From the NCBI GenBank assembly GCA_012032855.1, contig JAAUQA010000225.1:1-5920 (forward strand): a DNA stretch of 5,920 nucleotides, given 5' to 3'. Source of the DNA: Candidatus Competibacteraceae bacterium (GTDB lineage: Bacteria; Pseudomonadota; Gammaproteobacteria; Competibacterales; Competibacteraceae). Shown here in pieces: positions 4,134-5,920 of this stretch. The translations under genes and the position numbers were made by a program. Positions within the stretch are counted from its first letter, which is position 1. Every line of letters starts with the position of its first letter. The notes beneath the pieces were generated by a model. It searched no databases. It was not told the DNA's origin and saw nothing but the letters and a program-made list of their open reading frames with translations.

Positions 4134-5920
4134 TCAAGCCTTGACGACCTTGACCGCACATTTCTTGAAATCGGTTTCCTTGGACAAGGGACAAGTGGCG
4201 TCCAGGGTCAGCTTGTTGATGTAGATGCTCTCGTCGAACCACGGCACGAATACCGAGCCGCGCGGCATCCGGTTGCGCCCTGGGTCTCCACCACCATTTG
4301 GATGCGCCCCCGCCGGGATTCGATCCAGGCCTTGTCCTGACGTTGCAGACCACGGGCCTTGGCGTCTTCCGGATGCATGAACAGCAGGGCGGAAGGCACG
4401 GCGCGGTGCAATTCCTGGACCCGCCGAGTCATGGTGCCGCTGTGCCAGTGTTCCAACACCCGTCCGGTGGTTAGCCACAGATCGTACTGTTCATCGGGTT
4501 GCTCGACCGGCGCGGCGTAGGGTCGGAAGAAAATCTTCGCCTTGCCCACCAACGCGGTTTTCTCCGGGTTGGTCACTTGATCCAGATCGCCGCTGGGTAG
4601 CGCCTTGAGCGCCGGACCGTAGAACTCGAAACCGCTGCCGGCCTTCACATAGGGGTCGTATTTCTCGTTGAAGCGCCATTCGGTTTCCTTGCCGTTGACC
4701 ACCGGCCACTTCAGGCCGCGCACATCGTCGCGGTAGTAGACGTCGAACTCGGCCAGGTCGTGATGATGGCCGCGGCCGAATTGCGCGTATTCCTCGAACA
4801 GGGCTTTTTCCGGAAACCAATCCTCGCCCAGCAGCTTGGCGATATGATTGTCATGGCCCTTGGCGACCGGGTCGGGCCATTTCACCTGCTTGTTGGCCGC
4901 GGTGGCGAACAGCACCTCGTACAAGGTGCTGTCCGGCTTATAGCCCATGGCTTCGGCCTCCGCCAGCACGCTGGGCAACTGGCCGTCTGCGAAGCCTTCT
5001 TCCTTGAGGCCCGGCACCGGCTGGTCGCCCCCAGACTTCTTGCAGGGTAAAGCGCTTGGAGAATTCCAGCACCTGCCAAAGATCGCCACGCGCCTGACCC
5101 GGAGGCGGCACCTGCTCGCGCCACAATTGGGTGCGCCGTTCGGCATTGCCGTAGCCGCCCCATTTCTCGAAGATCATCGCCGCCGGCAGAATCAAATCCG
5201 CCACTTTGGCGGAGATGCCGGGATAGGCGTCGGCGCAGACGATGAAGTTGTCCATCTCGCGGGCCGCCTTGATCCAGTGATTGGCGTTGGCAGTGGCCTG
5301 GAAGGGATTATTCACCTGAATCCAGGCGAATTTAATCGACTCGTCTTCCAGATCGCGCATGATCTTGGTGATGTGGCTACCCACCTTGGGGTTGAGGGTC
5401 TTGGGCGGCAGTTTCCAGAGCTCCTCGGCATGGGCGCGGTGCTTGGGATTATCCACCACCATATCGGCGGGCAGCCGATGGGCGAAGGTGCCGACTTCCC
5501 GCGCGGTGCCGCAGGCCGACGGTTGTCCGGTCAGCGAGAATGCGCCGTTGCCCGGCTGGCATTGCTTGCCCAGCAGCAAATGGTTCATATACGCCTGTTC
5601 GTTGACCCAACTGCCGCGCTGGTGCTGATTGAAGCCCATCGTCCAATACGACACTACCTTGCGCTGGGGGTCGATGTACAGATTGGCCAACTGCTTCAGC
5701 TTGTCCTTGAACTGCTCCAGCGGCTCGTCGGGATCGCCCTTGGCCAGCTCTGCGACGAAATCCAGCGTGTAGGGCTCGACCGCCTTCTTGAAGTCTTCAA
5801 ACGTGATTAACCAGTGCTTGCCGGCGGTGTCGCGATTGTTTGCGGCACCTTCTCGCTCGGTTGCTTGCGCTGGCAATCGCTTCAAAGCGGTCCGAGCGTG
5901 ACTTCCAGCTCCTTGGCCTG
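4134..5920 (-). CDS. napA: NapA, molybdenum catalytic subunit of periplasmic nitrate reductase (3' part, two frameshifts as given)
   Basis: Reduces nitrate to nitrite in the periplasm using a bis-MGD molybdenum cofactor. The window holds about 595 of roughly 830 codons; the N-terminal Tat signal, [4Fe-4S] site and Mo-ligating Cys lie outside. Conserved blocks in order include [86 protein letters not shown] and [15 protein letters not shown], with stop TGA at 4136-4134. The frame changes twice: one extra G in the 5-G run at 5032-5028 (four G gives [11 protein letters not shown]) and one missing G in the run at 4280-4278 (four G gives [13 protein letters not shown]). The two indels compensate, so the frame before and after is the same. 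The reading upstream of about 5885 to the edge is open but not recognisable. napG starts 16 bp after the stop. Confidence 0.93.

Noticed and set aside
4947..5810. A 287-codon open frame on the + strand opposite napA
   Set aside because: It lies wholly antisense to strongly conserved NapA sequence. Long shadow frames are expected in GC-rich coding DNA, and its composition (low-complexity Gly/Leu/Arg/His) resembles no protein I know.
1..5920. CRISPR array, tRNA, rRNA, transposase or integrase genes
   Set aside because: I looked for regularly spaced repeats, RNA-gene hallmarks and recombinase motifs on both strands and found none; the only repeat of note is the napB-end pair.

Overview
The window looks like part of a chromosome from a denitrifying or nitrate-respiring proteobacterium. 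It is probably a gammaproteobacterium, judging from the NapA-G-H-B gene order and the protein similarity to the Escherichia coli Nap proteins as I remember them. I cannot name the genus from this sequence.

Layout. On the + strand, positions 1-261 hold the 3' end of an unrecognised gene, followed by a plausible intrinsic terminator near 285-319. Everything else is on the - strand and reads from right to left: napA (3' two thirds, entering from the right edge), napG, napH, napB, then a Phd/YefM-type antitoxin with a RelE/StbE-type toxin, then a short chimeric gene remnant, then a VapB antitoxin with a VapC PIN-domain toxin.

The nap genes are tightly packed: 16 bp between napA and napG, a 4-nt GTGA overlap of napG and napH, and 5 bp between napH and napB. 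Together they would make a periplasmic nitrate reductase (NapA catalytic subunit, NapB dihaem electron donor) fed by a membrane iron-sulfur quinol-oxidising branch (NapH and NapG). napC, which often follows napB, is not there; toxin-antitoxin DNA takes its place.

Three of the four nap genes cannot be read in one frame as given. napA needs two single-base corrections (5028-5032 and 4278-4280), napG one (4101-4103) and napH one (3013-3016). Every one lies in a run of 3-5 G/C, and each single-base correction restores a protein with all expected motifs. Sequencing or assembly error in homopolymers is the simplest explanation, but real decay cannot be excluded.

The least ordinary part is positions 1151-1983. 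The last 33 bp before the end of napB (1951-1983) recur in the same orientation at 1164-1196 with one mismatch, which is synonymous in the napB reading. The Phd-RelE pair sits between the copies. The distal copy is fused, in frame after correcting one missing base, to the N-terminal piece of a foreign gene whose ATG overlaps the toxin stop codon (TGATG). This suggests a toxin-antitoxin segment was inserted into, or duplicated across, the 3' end of the nap operon.
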